From: Gammaproteobacteria bacterium
GTDB taxonomy: Bacteria > Pseudomonadota > Gammaproteobacteria > Enterobacterales > GCA-2746155
Length of the DNA: 50,092 nt
NCBI GenBank assembly: GCA_030589945.1
Contig: JAUUZN010000010.1
Span: forward strand, 1 to 50,092
Reading direction: 5' to 3'
Below are positions 28,630 through 40,181 of this stretch, one piece after another; the first letter of the stretch is position 1, and each line of letters opens with the position of its first letter. The notes beneath the pieces are model-generated. The model was not told where the DNA came from. It ran no database searches and was given only the letters and a program-made list of their open reading frames with translations. The translations under genes were made by a program, and so were the position numbers.

Positions 28630-29148
28630 ATGAAGAATAAACGAAACATATTTTTAATCGGCCCAATGGGTGCGGGAAAATCATCAATCGGTAAACAAAT
28701 AGCCTTACAGCTTAAGATGGAATTTGTTGATACCGACCGAGTGATTGAAGAGCGTACCGGTGCTGATATTGATTGGATTTTCGACCTTGAAGGCGAAGAT
28801 GGTTTTCGTGCGCGTGAAGAAGGAATCATTGAAGAGTTAACAGAAATGCAAGGTATTGTCCTCGCAACTGGTGGTGGCGCGGTCATCAGCGCACAAAATA
28901 GAAATTTTCTTGCGTCTAGGGGTACCGTTATCTACCTAGAAACATCAATTGAACAGCAACTTGAACGCACTCGAAGAGATAAAAAACGTCCTCTATTACA
29001 GAACAATGATAATCCAAGAAAAACATTTGAAGATCTTAAAGCAGTCCGAGAACCCCTGTACCTTGAAATTTCAGACTATACCTTTCCTACGGACAGTAGC
29101 ACAGTTAAAGCTGTAGCACGTTTTATCCTCGACGGTCTGCACCGATAA
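28630..29148 (+). CDS. aroK: Shikimate kinase
   Basis: The 172-residue kinase phosphorylates shikimate at the 3-hydroxyl, the fifth step of aromatic amino acid synthesis. It has a P-loop GPMGAGKS at 11-18, substrate-binding Asp34 and Asp36 (DTD) and Arg60 (FRARE), GGGAV at 81-85 and the lid KKRPLLQ. It precedes aroB by 5 bases, the conserved pilQ-aroK-aroB order of gammaproteobacteria. Confidence 0.97.
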   Translation: MKNKRNIFLIGPMGAGKSSIGKQIALQLKMEFVDTDRVIEERTGADIDWIFDLEGEDGFRAREEGIIEELTEMQGIVLATGGGAVISAQNRNFLASRGTVIYLETSIEQQLERTRRDKKRPLLQNNDNPRKTFEDLKAVREPLYLEISDYTFPTDSSTVKAVARFILDGLHR

Positions 29149-29153
29149 AGCTC

Positions 29154-30242
29154 ATGACCTCCGTTCCTGTTGAGCTTGGAGATAATAGCTATCAGATTAA
29201 CATCATAGCTAATTTACTATCCTCAGATGAAACATCTCAATTAATTCCAAAAAGTCACCAATACGCGATTATCAGCAACCAACAAATTGCCGATCTTTAC
29301 CTCAGCTCTGTTAAAAAATTACTCCCCGATGAGGCTGCAGTTACAGTGTTGCTCATACCGGATACTGAGCAAAGTAAATCCTTGACTGAATTTAGCCGGC
29401 TTCATGATGCTTTATTAGAAGCAAAATTTAATCGTAGCAGTACTATCATAGCCCTTGGTGGGGGTGTTGTAGGGGACTTGTCAGGATTTGTTGCCGCAAC
29501 ATTGCACCGAGGTTGTAATTTTGTTCAGATCCCAACCAGCCTACTCGCTCAGGTCGATTCGTCAGTAGGTGGCAAAACGGCAATAAATCATAGCAGTGGA
29601 AAAAATTTAATTGGTAGTTTTTATCAACCAAAAGTGGTTCTTATTGACCCGCAAACACTAAAGACTCTGGATTCCAGACAGTTTTCAGCGGGCATGGCAG
29701 AGGTGATTAAATACGCCTTTATAGAAGATTCAGACTTTTTGTTATGGCTTGAAGAGAACAAAAAAGCCATTAGTGATTTTGAATTGCCGGTCTTAGAACA
29801 AATGATTGCACACTGTTGTCGAATTAAAGCGGCAGTGGTTTCCGCAGATGAAAAAGAAAAAGGTCAAAGAGTACTACTCAATTTTGGACACACCTTTGGT
29901 CACGCACTGGAAAACATTTCTGGTTATGGAGTGTTACTTCATGGTGAAGCTGTTTCAATTGGAATGTTGCTTGCAGCAAAATTATCAGTCACTCATAACT
30001 TAATGGAATCTCAATTTCTTCAACGACTTGAGCAGCTATTGGTTCATTTTAATTTGCCTACTACCATTCCAAATAATTTGGATGCTAAGGAGCTTCTGGC
30101 TTCAATGTATCGAGACAAGAAAAACCTTTCGAATAATTTACAGCTTATTCTTCCTCATGGGCCTGGGCACACAGAATCACAGAATTGGGACGCTGATGAA
30201 ACGATCATTAATTTATTAGTCGAATTTGGGGCTGATAAGTGA
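29154..30242 (+). CDS. aroB: 3-dehydroquinate synthase
   Basis: This is a 362-residue NAD- and metal-dependent enzyme making 3-dehydroquinate from DAHP. It has the NAD-binding ALGGGVVGDLSGFVAAT, IPTSLLAQVDSSVGGKT, the metal ligand in AGMAEVIKYA, and LNFGHTFGHALE with further ligands in LLHGEAVSIGM. It is cotranscribed with aroK. It supplies the substrate for AroQ at 44221-44661. Confidence 0.97.
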   Translation: MTSVPVELGDNSYQINIIANLLSSDETSQLIPKSHQYAIISNQQIADLYLSSVKKLLPDEAAVTVLLIPDTEQSKSLTEFSRLHDALLEAKFNRSSTIIALGGGVVGDLSGFVAATLHRGCNFVQIPTSLLAQVDSSVGGKTAINHSSGKNLIGSFYQPKVVLIDPQTLKTLDSRQFSAGMAEVIKYAFIEDSDFLLWLEENKKAISDFELPVLEQMIAHCCRIKAAVVSADEKEKGQRVLLNFGHTFGHALENISGYGVLLHGEAVSIGMLLAAKLSVTHNLMESQFLQRLEQLLVHFNLPTTIPNNLDAKELLASMYRDKKNLSNNLQLILPHGPGHTESQNWDADETIINLLVEFGADK

Positions 30243-30299
30243 CTTGTCACGGTGCATTGCATATAATTAACGAACGAAAACAATAAGATCATTACGCTT

Positions 30300-32057
30300 A
30301 TGAATGAGTTTAACAAAGACCATTTTTCCGATCGCATCGATCCCTCAGTATTGAATGAGTCGATCAGCAATGATCAGTTTTTTGACTCACCCGCAAATTT
30401 TGAACCCTCTCATTCTGAAAATATTCTGGAAAAATTATTACATCTAAGCCGTTTTGGTAACTTACTCACATTGGTTGTTGGCAATAATGGCAGCGGAAAG
30501 ACACGACTATTGCATTCACTCATCGACTGCGTTGATGGTGAGAGCCAAGTCTGTCATATTAATGCTCAGCCACTTTTGTCGATTGATCAGTTGTTTCAAC
30601 AGGTTATTGAGTCCTTTTCAGGAGAAGCAACCTTTACAGGTATTCCTTTAACTGCAAATCAGTATGAAGAATGGGCGGAGCAACTCGCTGCTGTACCGGG
30701 AAATCGATTGTTAATCATCGATGATGCTGAAGTACTCTCTACCAGCGTCTTACACGAACTCTGTCAGCTATCAGCAATGCAGCAGGCGAAAGAAACTCCC
30801 CATCTACATCTTATTTTATTTGGTAACTATGATCTAAATAATACATTAGAGCAGGCAGCACAAGGTATCTTGAATGAGGATGGTATCTATGCAATTGATA
30901 TACCCGCCTTAGATGATGCTGAATCAAGACTCTGGTTGGATTTTTTATTCAAGCAGGCTGGCGTAGTATTTTTGCCTGATGAGGATGAATTTGATGAAAT
31001 TCTCGCTTCTGGCCAAGGCAACTTAGCTTTATTGAAAGAAATGGCGGCTGAATTCAGTGCAATTAGCCATGATATCAACGAAATCGAATCTGGGGCCGAA
31101 ACCTCTAAAATCTCTGCCGTTGGCTATTGGTTTGCGTCATTTTCTCTGATGATTATTTTAGTCCTCGGACTATTTTTCTATCAAGATGAGCTCATTGAAT
31201 TAACAGGAATTGGAAAAAAATCTCCCGGGGTTTCCACTATTGCCCAGCAGCCCATTGTTGTACTGAATGCATCTGATCAAATGAAAACTTCAGATGTAGA
31301 TAATTCAACGCAGGCAGAAAAATTAACGACAGTGATTGATGAAACAGAAAGTAATGAAAAGTTTGATACAAATGAATCTCTCACAGATTTAAGTCTGGCT
31401 ACAGATAAAGTGCAGGAAGAGTCTACTCGTCGCTCTGAGGAAACACCTTCAGAAAGTAATTCTGAAATGATTATTTCTCAAAATATGGAGCCCAAAAAGT
31501 CTGACTCAATCGAACAATCTAATGATACTGAAGCAGATCAATCTTCTAGTTTTGGTTTCGAAAAGCAAGTTAGTATTGAAGAAATTAGCAAGGCAGTCGA
31601 CCTGTCTAATGAGGTTAGCAATACACAGAGTCCTCTGCCAGCACAGGATAATGTTGTGGAGCAAATTGAACCCCAACAAACTACAGAGCTTGCTGAAGAA
31701 AAGGTGAGTGAAGATAAAACTATTTTGAATGCGGCTGACAAGCTTACACAATCAGAGTCTTATCTTATGGCAGAGCCCGACTCAAATTATGTTGTACAAC
31801 TCATAGGACTTAGTAGTGAGGCAAACGTGAAGGCGTTCATTAAAAAATATGATCTACCTCAAATGCTTTACTACAGAAGCACTCTAAATGGTAAGCCTTG
31901 GTTTATCATTTCTTTAGCGAGCTACACACAACGCTCTTCAGCTCAAGAAGCTAAAAGAAATTTACCCGCCGAACTCATTAAAAATGGCCCTTGGATAAAG
32001 CAAGTTAAAACCATTAAAGGCGAGATAACAAAAGCACAAAACATTGGCTCTGAATAA
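30300..32057 (+). CDS. DamX-position ATPase-SPOR membrane protein
   Basis: The 585-residue protein sits after aroB where E. coli has damX. Residues 40-265 are an ExeA-like AAA ATPase with Walker A GNNGSGKT at 61-68 and a Walker-B-like LLIIDDAEVL. A transmembrane helix (SFSLMIILVLGLFFY, about 278-296) is followed by a long, acidic, disordered periplasmic region and a C-terminal SPOR domain (about 498-575; YVVQLIGLSSEANVKAF). E. coli DamX has the SPOR but not the ATPase; the ATPase-SPOR form is the one seen at this locus in Pseudomonas. It probably acts at the division septum, with ATP use on the cytoplasmic side. Confidence 0.85.
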   Translation: MNEFNKDHFSDRIDPSVLNESISNDQFFDSPANFEPSHSENILEKLLHLSRFGNLLTLVVGNNGSGKTRLLHSLIDCVDGESQVCHINAQPLLSIDQLFQQVIESFSGEATFTGIPLTANQYEEWAEQLAAVPGNRLLIIDDAEVLSTSVLHELCQLSAMQQAKETPHLHLILFGNYDLNNTLEQAAQGILNEDGIYAIDIPALDDAESRLWLDFLFKQAGVVFLPDEDEFDEILASGQGNLALLKEMAAEFSAISHDINEIESGAETSKISAVGYWFASFSLMIILVLGLFFYQDELIELTGIGKKSPGVSTIAQQPIVVLNASDQMKTSDVDNSTQAEKLTTVIDETESNEKFDTNESLTDLSLATDKVQEESTRRSEETPSESNSEMIISQNMEPKKSDSIEQSNDTEADQSSSFGFEKQVSIEEISKAVDLSNEVSNTQSPLPAQDNVVEQIEPQQTTELAEEKVSEDKTILNAADKLTQSESYLMAEPDSNYVVQLIGLSSEANVKAFIKKYDLPQMLYYRSTLNGKPWFIISLASYTQRSSAQEAKRNLPAELIKNGPWIKQVKTIKGEITKAQNIGSE

Positions 32058-32090
32058 GTCATCCCATTAGTTAATTGACCTGAGAATACC

Positions 32091-33155
32091 GTGAACAAAT
32101 TAATAAACGATACCTATTTATGTGCCGCCTTGAGCGAACCCGTTGAAAGAACCCCTGTTTGGATGATGCGACAAGCTGGTCGTTACCTTCCAGAATATAG
32201 AGCAATTCGAGAACAGGCCGGAGACTTTATGAGTCTTTGTAAAAACCCTCAACTTGCTTGTGAAGTCACGCTACAACCTTTGGAGCGATATCCACTGGAT
32301 GCTGCTATTTTATTTTCAGACATCTTGACCATACCCGACGCAATGGGTCTTGGACTGTATTTTAAGGAGGGTGAGGGACCTTGTTTTGAGCATCCTGTTA
32401 GAACCGCTGCTGATGTTGCAAAGCTACCTGTGCCTAATCCATCGGATACTTTAAGTTATGTGATGGATGCGGTCTCTGTGATCAGAAAAGAGCTTAATAA
32501 TCGAGTCCCTCTCATTGGTTTCTCGGGTAGTCCATGGACCTTGGCCACCTATATGGTTGAAGGTTGTTCAAGTAAGGATTACCGACGGATAAAAGGTATG
32601 ATGTTTTCAGAACCCAGAACCCTCCACAAACTCTTAGATAAGTTAGCTGATAGCGTGATCGCTTACCTTAATGCACAGGTCGAATCTGGTGCGCAAGCTT
32701 TAATGATCTTTGATACCTGGGGTGGAGTACTAACAGAACGCGACTATAAAGAATTCTCATTGAGCTATATGCAGAAAATTGTTTCTGGAATTACCACAGT
32801 AGCTGAAGGCCGAAAAGTACCAGTGACTTTATTCACTAAAAATGGTGGCCAATGGCTTGATGCGATGGCAGAAACCGGTTGTGATTGTCTGGGAGTTGAT
32901 TGGACAATGGACTTATCAAAGGCACGAGCGATGGTAGGGGATAAGGTTGCGCTTCAGGGTAATATGGACCCTTCAATACTCTATGGATCGCCAGAACGGA
33001 TTAAACAAGAAGTTGCAACAATCTTAGAAAGTTATGGGAAAGGTACCGGTCATGTGTTCAACCTTGGACATGGTATTCACCAATTTGTTGATCCTGAAAA
33101 TGCGGGTGTTTTTATTAATGCAGTTCACGAATTAAGCCCTAAGTATCATACTTAA
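32091..33155 (+). CDS. hemE: Uroporphyrinogen decarboxylase
   Basis: The 354-residue enzyme decarboxylates uroporphyrinogen III to coproporphyrinogen III in heme synthesis. It carries both signatures: [16 protein letters not shown] near the N-terminus and [16 protein letters not shown] in the middle. It also has the [12 protein letters not shown] catalytic-Asp region and a terminal GHGIHQ. The start is GTG at 32091, which gives the conserved N-terminus. It leads a tight group with the YheT-type hydrolase (12-base gap) and the Tat-leader/GMC pair. Confidence 0.97.
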   Translation: MNKLINDTYLCAALSEPVERTPVWMMRQAGRYLPEYRAIREQAGDFMSLCKNPQLACEVTLQPLERYPLDAAILFSDILTIPDAMGLGLYFKEGEGPCFEHPVRTAADVAKLPVPNPSDTLSYVMDAVSVIRKELNNRVPLIGFSGSPWTLATYMVEGCSSKDYRRIKGMMFSEPRTLHKLLDKLADSVIAYLNAQVESGAQALMIFDTWGGVLTERDYKEFSLSYMQKIVSGITTVAEGRKVPVTLFTKNGGQWLDAMAETGCDCLGVDWTMDLSKARAMVGDKVALQGNMDPSILYGSPERIKQEVATILESYGKGTGHVFNLGHGIHQFVDPENAGVFINAVHELSPKYHT

Positions 33156-33167
33156 TTAGCACTTAGC

Positions 33168-34184
33168 ATGATACTGAACAGTGATTTCAAGCCTGCTTGG
33201 TGGCTGAAAAATGGTCACCTTCAGACAATCTGGGGTTCTCTTTTTCGTAAAATTAAAAGCTTACCCACCTCTGCACAAAGGATCGAATTAGAGGACGGAG
33301 ATTTTATTGATCTAGAGTGGTTACAAAAGAAAAATTCCACAAATTCATCTGCAAATCAGTTGCGCGCTTCTGAGGCACCAATTCTTCTTCTGCTTCATGG
33401 TCTTGAAGGTTCAATTGAATCGAATTACATTAAAGGATTGCTTAGAAAGGTCGAGCATCTATCTTGGAAAATTGCAGTAATGCATTTTAGAGGGTGTAGC
33501 GAAGATACCAATCGTTTAGCTCGAAGCTATCATTCAGGTGAAACTGAAGATCTATCTGAAATTATCGGCCATCTTCGAACGGAACATCCAAACTCTAAAA
33601 TCATGGTGGCTGGGTTCTCATTGGGTGGCAATGTATTATTAAAATACCTAGGTGAACAACGCACTGAATCAAAAATTGACTACGCTATTGCTGTGTCAGT
33701 ACCAATGTCTCTTGCTGAGTCTTCAGCAAAACTCGATAAAGGGTTTTCGAGACTTTATCGTAACCGGCTCATTCGAGAGCTAAAAATCAAAATGACGAAT
33801 ATGCTGAAACAGCATCCAAAAGCAGTCGACATTAGTTTGCAGCAGCTTAATTCACTGGTGACATTTTATGATTTTGACGATCAAATTACAGCACCAATGC
33901 ATGGCTTTAAAGGTGGCACTGACTACTATAAACGTTGTTCATCTCGTCAGTTTTTAAAGGATATTACAACGCCAACTCTAATCCTTCACGCAAGAGATGA
34001 TCCATTCATGACAGAAAAAGTTATTCCTCTTGAGCAGGAGTTATCAAATTTTGTTACTCTAGAATTAAGCAATGATGGTGGTCATGTTGGATTTATCTCT
34101 GGTAATGCTCCATGGAATGCGCAATATTATATTGAAAGTAGGATCCCATCCTGGTTAAAGGAACAACTTCATTTTGATGAATAA
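33168..34184 (+). CDS. YheT-family alpha/beta hydrolase
   Basis: This 338-residue predicted hydrolase has family landmarks NGHLQTIWGSL at 15-25, LLLHGLEGS at 74-82, nucleophile Ser151 in AGFSLGGN, acid residue in HARDDPF (274-280) and His306 (DGGHVGF). YheT/ABHD1-3 proteins act as esterases or lipases in eukaryotes; the bacterial substrate is unknown. It overlaps the next gene by 11 bases and follows hemE by 12, so it is likely cotranscribed with both. Confidence 0.88.
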   Translation: MILNSDFKPAWWLKNGHLQTIWGSLFRKIKSLPTSAQRIELEDGDFIDLEWLQKKNSTNSSANQLRASEAPILLLLHGLEGSIESNYIKGLLRKVEHLSWKIAVMHFRGCSEDTNRLARSYHSGETEDLSEIIGHLRTEHPNSKIMVAGFSLGGNVLLKYLGEQRTESKIDYAIAVSVPMSLAESSAKLDKGFSRLYRNRLIRELKIKMTNMLKQHPKAVDISLQQLNSLVTFYDFDDQITAPMHGFKGGTDYYKRCSSRQFLKDITTPTLILHARDDPFMTEKVIPLEQELSNFVTLELSNDGGHVGFISGNAPWNAQYYIESRIPSWLKEQLHFDE

Positions 34185-34713
34185 ATCGAGACGACAATTT
34201 TTACTAAGCTCCATGGCGGCCGCTGGACTAGCTGTGACGGGTCGCTTATTTTGGATTGATAGTGAAGAATATATTCCAGAAGAGTTAACCAATGATGATC
34301 AGTGGCTCATACTATCTGCTGATGATCGTCTGGTTCTGTCAGTCGTGACGCCAGTGCTACTCGATGGTGTTTTAACTGAAATGTTGTCATCCCAACAGCT
34401 CGTTAATTATCTAAAGGATTTTGATAAAGGTCTTTACTACTTACCGGATACCCAACAAAAAGAATTTAAAGAATTATTGGGGTTACTCAGCTCAATGATA
34501 GGGCGTGTTGTGGTCGCCGGCGTATGGAGCAGTTGGAATAATGTCTCACAGGAGACCATTGAGGCGATGCTTTTGAGCTGGCGAAATAGTTATATGGATT
34601 TATTAAAAGTAGCCTATACCGGATTAAAAGAGTTGAGCTATGCAAGTTGGTACGGAAATCCAGAACATTGGCCTGCGATTAATTATCCAGGTCCTCCGGA
34701 GTTAGGTCGATGA
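34174..34713 (+). CDS. Tat-exported gluconate 2-dehydrogenase subunit 3-like protein
   Basis: The 179-residue protein has a clear twin-arginine signal (KSRRQFLLSSMAAAGLAV); the mature part is a small helical domain of the gluconate-2-dehydrogenase subunit 3 type (DDRLVLSVVTPVLLDG; YASWYGNPEHWPAINYPGPPE at the end, where YGNPE is a frequent family signature). Such subunits carry the export signal for a partner GMC flavoprotein. Its stop overlaps the start of that partner (34710-36287). It would be a client of the TatABC encoded at 8247-9790. Confidence 0.85.
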   Translation: MMNKSRRQFLLSSMAAAGLAVTGRLFWIDSEEYIPEELTNDDQWLILSADDRLVLSVVTPVLLDGVLTEMLSSQQLVNYLKDFDKGLYYLPDTQQKEFKELLGLLSSMIGRVVVAGVWSSWNNVSQETIEAMLLSWRNSYMDLLKVAYTGLKELSYASWYGNPEHWPAINYPGPPELGR

Positions 34714-36287
34714 ACTCAAGTATTTATTCAAAAGACTGGGATGTTCAAAATGCCAGAGATATTGCTGATAAAAAGGTACTTAGCGCAGACGTGGTGATCA
34801 TTGGAAGTGGGGCAGGTGGTGGCTATAGCGCAGATATTCTCTCAAAAAAGGGTTTAAAAGTAATTCTCATTGAAGAAGGTCCGTATCGAAATTCAAAGCA
34901 TTTCAATATGATTGAAAGAGAAGCATTTCCTGACCTTTATCAAGAAGCGACGGCCAGAAAGACAAAAGATAAATCAATTAGTATCTTGCAGGGAAAAAGC
35001 GTTGGCGGCTCAACAACGGTCAATTGGACCAGCAGCTTTCGAACGCCAAAACAAACTCGAGACTATTGGAAACAAGAATTTGGACTTGAAGGCTTTGATG
35101 ATCAATCGATGCAACCCTGGTTTGAATCTGTAGAGCAAAGACTATCTATGGAGCCTTGGGCTCTTCCTGCAAATGAAAATAACCAGATCCTTGCGCGAGG
35201 GATGCAAAAGCTGGGCTGGAGTTCAAGAGTAATTCCTCGCAATGTGAAAAATTGCGGAAATTTAGGTTATTGTGGAATGGGCTGTCCAATTGATGCAAAA
35301 CAATCCATGTTGGTGACGACCATTCCAGCCGCTCTAAACAATGGTGCAACTTTGATCAGCCGAGCCCGCGCAGAGAAACTGGTGTTTAAGGGCGATGCTA
35401 TCGAGTCGGTCATTGTTAAACCCATGTCAAAGACAGGCAAAACATATAATAATCATTCATTTAAAATCAGGGCAAAACATTTTGTTTTGGCTGCAGGTGC
35501 AATTGGATCACCATCAATATTAATGAAGTCAGATGCGCCGGACCCCAACAACCTGTTAGGACGACGCACATTTCTACATCCAGTGACCGTTTCATCAGCC
35601 TTTATGCCAGAGGCAGTGAATGGATATTCAGGTGCACCACAAAGTATCTACAGTGATGAATTTTTGTGGCGCGATGGTACCAGTGGAGAAATGGGATACA
35701 AATTTGAAGTGCCTCCCTTACACCCCCTTCTAGTCTCAGTATTTGTTCCGGGTCATGGTATCGCTCATCGAAAGATGATGGAACAGTTCGCCAACATGCA
35801 TTCAATCATTTCATTATTTCGCGATGGATTTAATGCTGACAGTCAAGGCGGTACGGTGGAAATAGGAGATCAGGGACAACCGGTATTAGATTATCCGTTA
35901 AATGATTATTTCTGGAGAGGCGCAAGAGACAGCCTCCTTAAAATGGCAGAAATCCAATTTGCAGCAGGCTCGAAACAGGTGATGCCAATGCATTCTGACG
36001 CAGGTATTTACACAGGTTGGTCACAGGCTAAAAAGGCAATCAATGAACTTTCGATGGAAAAATTAAAACTGACCGTATTCAGTGCTCATGTCATGGGTGG
36101 TTGTGGAATGGGTAGCTCAGATAAGAACTCTGTTGTTGATCCCCATGGTCGACACCACCAAATCAGTAACTTAACAATTAATGACGGTTCGATATTGCCT
36201 ACTAGCTTAGGTGTTAATCCACAGTTAACTGTTTATTCTATAGCGCTGCGTAACGCAACGCGTCTGGCCTCTGAATTTACTGCTTAA
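34710..36287 (+). CDS. GMC-family FAD oxidoreductase
   Basis: This 525-residue GMC flavoprotein has the FAD dinucleotide motif VVIIGSGAGGGYSADIL at 28-44, GKSVGGSTTVNW, a FVLAAGAIGSP strand, and the C-terminal HVMGGCGMG and NDGSILPTSLGVNPQLT signature. A GNLGYCGMGCPIDAK block (four residues include two Cys) is typical of GMC enzymes fused to or paired with gluconate-type subunits. It has no signal peptide of its own, so it probably leaves the cytoplasm bound to the Tat-leader subunit. The substrate is an alcohol, sugar or sterol by family and cannot be told from sequence. No cytochrome c subunit is adjacent. Confidence 0.87.
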   Translation: MNSSIYSKDWDVQNARDIADKKVLSADVVIIGSGAGGGYSADILSKKGLKVILIEEGPYRNSKHFNMIEREAFPDLYQEATARKTKDKSISILQGKSVGGSTTVNWTSSFRTPKQTRDYWKQEFGLEGFDDQSMQPWFESVEQRLSMEPWALPANENNQILARGMQKLGWSSRVIPRNVKNCGNLGYCGMGCPIDAKQSMLVTTIPAALNNGATLISRARAEKLVFKGDAIESVIVKPMSKTGKTYNNHSFKIRAKHFVLAAGAIGSPSILMKSDAPDPNNLLGRRTFLHPVTVSSAFMPEAVNGYSGAPQSIYSDEFLWRDGTSGEMGYKFEVPPLHPLLVSVFVPGHGIAHRKMMEQFANMHSIISLFRDGFNADSQGGTVEIGDQGQPVLDYPLNDYFWRGARDSLLKMAEIQFAAGSKQVMPMHSDAGIYTGWSQAKKAINELSMEKLKLTVFSAHVMGGCGMGSSDKNSVVDPHGRHHQISNLTINDGSILPTSLGVNPQLTVYSIALRNATRLASEFTA

Positions 36288-36298
36288 GAGGTAACGGC

Positions 36299-36601
36299 TT
36301 AGAGAATAAATTTAAGACCGATGCCATGACTGGTGTGACGTACCACTTCCATTTCAAGAATGGGTGGTTCTTCCCCGTCTGCAAAATTATTTTTAAGTCT
36401 GACATGCGCTATTGTACCAATAGGGGGATGCAGTTCAGGATCAAATTTTATAAAAAGACCCGTGTCACTTAAATCCTTCGTGAAGAGGTGGAGCACACCC
36501 GTATCGGTGTGAGTGAACTCAACTTCAATCTTAATCGGTAGTCTTGGAGAATTGCGTTGTTCGCTACTCATTTTGTAATCCATATTAAAACCTGACAACA
36601 T
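36299..36601 (-). CDS. PilZ-domain c-di-GMP-binding protein
   Basis: A stand-alone PilZ domain of up to 100 residues. Both c-di-GMP motifs are intact: RxxxR (RNSPR, residues 16-20) and the D/NxSxxG motif (DLSDTG). The start is uncertain: ATGs at 36601, 36583 and 36571 are all in frame, and AGGT before 36583 favours the second. Convergent with the GMC gene (12-base gap). It could act on pili or another c-di-GMP output; the partner is unknown. Confidence 0.85.
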   Translation of the reverse strand: MLSGFNMDYKMSSEQRNSPRLPIKIEVEFTHTDTGVLHLFTKDLSDTGLFIKFDPELHPPIGTIAHVRLKNNFADGEEPPILEMEVVRHTSHGIGLKFIL

Positions 36602-36667
36602 AATAACCGTAACAACGTTATAATCAAATATTTTGTAGAATATTTTAAGATAGTTTAAGATGATTGA

Positions 36668-37171
<504 letters not shown>

Positions 37172-37190
37172 CATTCAATAAGTTCTAGAC

Positions 37191-37221
37191 AAAAAAATGC
37201 CCCAATCAATGGGGCATTTTT
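37191..37221. terminator. Bidirectional terminator between coaD and groEL
   Basis: An A-rich run, the stem ATGCCCCA / TGGGGCAT with a 5-base loop and a T-rich run give a hairpin with a U-tract in either direction. It lies between the convergent ends of coaD (+) and groEL (-). Confidence 0.92.
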
Positions 37222-37266
37222 AGTTTTAACAGTTGATCGAATGATCAGTTTGATAGAGGGGGAGCA

Positions 37267-38946
<1,680 letters not shown>

Positions 38947-39034
38947 TTAAATTAATCGGTATTTAAATAGCTTCAATTCTAGAAACTACCCGTATTAAAA
39001 ATTTGTTTGTTATTGATGGTTAATCGAGAATTAA

Positions 39035-39322
39035 TTACTCGATGATCGCCATAATGTCTTCTTCTTTCATGACGAGTAATTCTTCGCCATCAACTTTGAC
39101 TTCAGTACCTGAATACTTGCCAAATAGAACCTGATCGCCAGCTTTCACGTCTAATGCTCTAACGTCACCGTTATCAAGTCTAGTACCGTTACCAACAGCA
39201 ACGATTTCGCCTTTGCTTGGTTTTTCTGTAGCGCTGTCTGGTATAACAATACCGCCAGCAGATGTGCGTTCTTCTTCCATGCGACGTACGATAACGCGAT
39301 CATGTAATGGGCGTAAGCTCAT
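39035..39322 (-). CDS. groS: Co-chaperonin GroES
   Basis: The 95-residue 10-kDa chaperonin starts [14 protein letters not shown]. It contains the mobile loop [15 protein letters not shown] that binds GroEL, and [23 protein letters not shown]. Length matches the family (97 in E. coli). An AGGAGAA signal precedes the ATG. It is the promoter-proximal gene of groESL. Confidence 0.99.
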   Translation of the reverse strand: MSLRPLHDRVIVRRMEEERTSAGGIVIPDSATEKPSKGEIVAVGNGTRLDNGDVRALDVKAGDQVLFGKYSGTEVKVDGEELLVMKEEDIMAIIE

Positions 39323-39415
39323 CAGTTATTCTCCTGATTATTAACGTTCTTAGTTTAAATTTTTAGTTAAGTTGGATGTCTGAATTTATTGGTTCAAACA
39401 TTCAAGGTCTCAGTT

Positions 39416-39443
39416 ATATGGGGTCTTTATTATTGCTCTCAAG
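39416..39443 (-). promoter_or_regulatory. Sigma-32 heat-shock promoter for groESL
   Basis: Minus strand: CTTGAGA (39437-39443), 13 bases, then CCCCATAT (39416-39423). This is one mismatch from the sigma-32 consensus in the -35 and a full match in the -10. Transcription would start near 39408, about 85 bases before the groES ATG. Confidence 0.85.
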
Positions 39444-39545
39444 GGGTTAGGCTTTAATAAAGGAAGAATTAATATAACTGGTTGATAATGATGAACTATA
39501 TGACCAATATTATTAGTCAAAATAGAGCTAAAAAGAGATATTGGG

Positions 39546-40001
39546 TTAATCGTCAGTATTTTTGAACTCACCATCAATTATTCGATTGTGCTGAGGATCC
39601 TTTTGAGTGTGAAAATCGTCAAAATCAGGATGTTTTGCTTGGACATGCATATATATTTTATTTTTTAATACTGATTTGAACAAATAATGCCTAAATGTAG
39701 GGATTAACAATAAAAAGCCAACGGTATCGGTGAAAAATCCAGGCGTTATCAATAATGCACCTGCAATGGCAAGTAAAATGCCCTCAACCATCTCCATTGC
39801 GGGAATTTCGCCCTGATTCATTTTTTGTTGCGCCTTATAAAGAGTGCTTAATCCTTGCTGGCGTAGCAAAGTGATACCAATGACAGCAGTGAGGATGATC
39901 ATGAGAAGTGTTGGAGCGAGTCCAAACCAGTCACCCGCCTGGATAAATAGGGCGATTTCGACCATGGGTACTACAATAAAGATAATGAATAATATTGGCA
40001 T
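39546..40001 (-). CDS. fxsA: FxsA-family inner-membrane protein
   Basis: This 151-residue membrane protein has the FxsA start: a hydrophobic first helix with VPMVEIALFIQAGDWFG, a second (LLMIILTAVIGITLLRQQG), and a third around GILLAIAGALLITPGFFTDTVG where the P-G-F-x-T-D motif is characteristic. E. coli FxsA is linked to exclusion of phage T7 when overproduced. Its normal function is unknown. Location next to groESL is conserved in gammaproteobacteria. Confidence 0.92.
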   Translation of the reverse strand: MPILFIIFIVVPMVEIALFIQAGDWFGLAPTLLMIILTAVIGITLLRQQGLSTLYKAQQKMNQGEIPAMEMVEGILLAIAGALLITPGFFTDTVGFLLLIPTFRHYLFKSVLKNKIYMHVQAKHPDFDDFHTQKDPQHNRIIDGEFKNTDD

Positions 40002-40181
40002 GGGCTTTTGTTTAAAATTATGACTTCTTTACAGAAGAGTGAGTAAAACAGTAACAATTATTATGGGGACGTATCTACTTAGTTCAAGTACTGTGCTTTC
40101 AGAAATTGCTCGCGGTCTGTTACACTAGATTACGCTTAATCTTTGTGAATATTTTTGGTCAAACTTCTAAGGTAATTTTAT

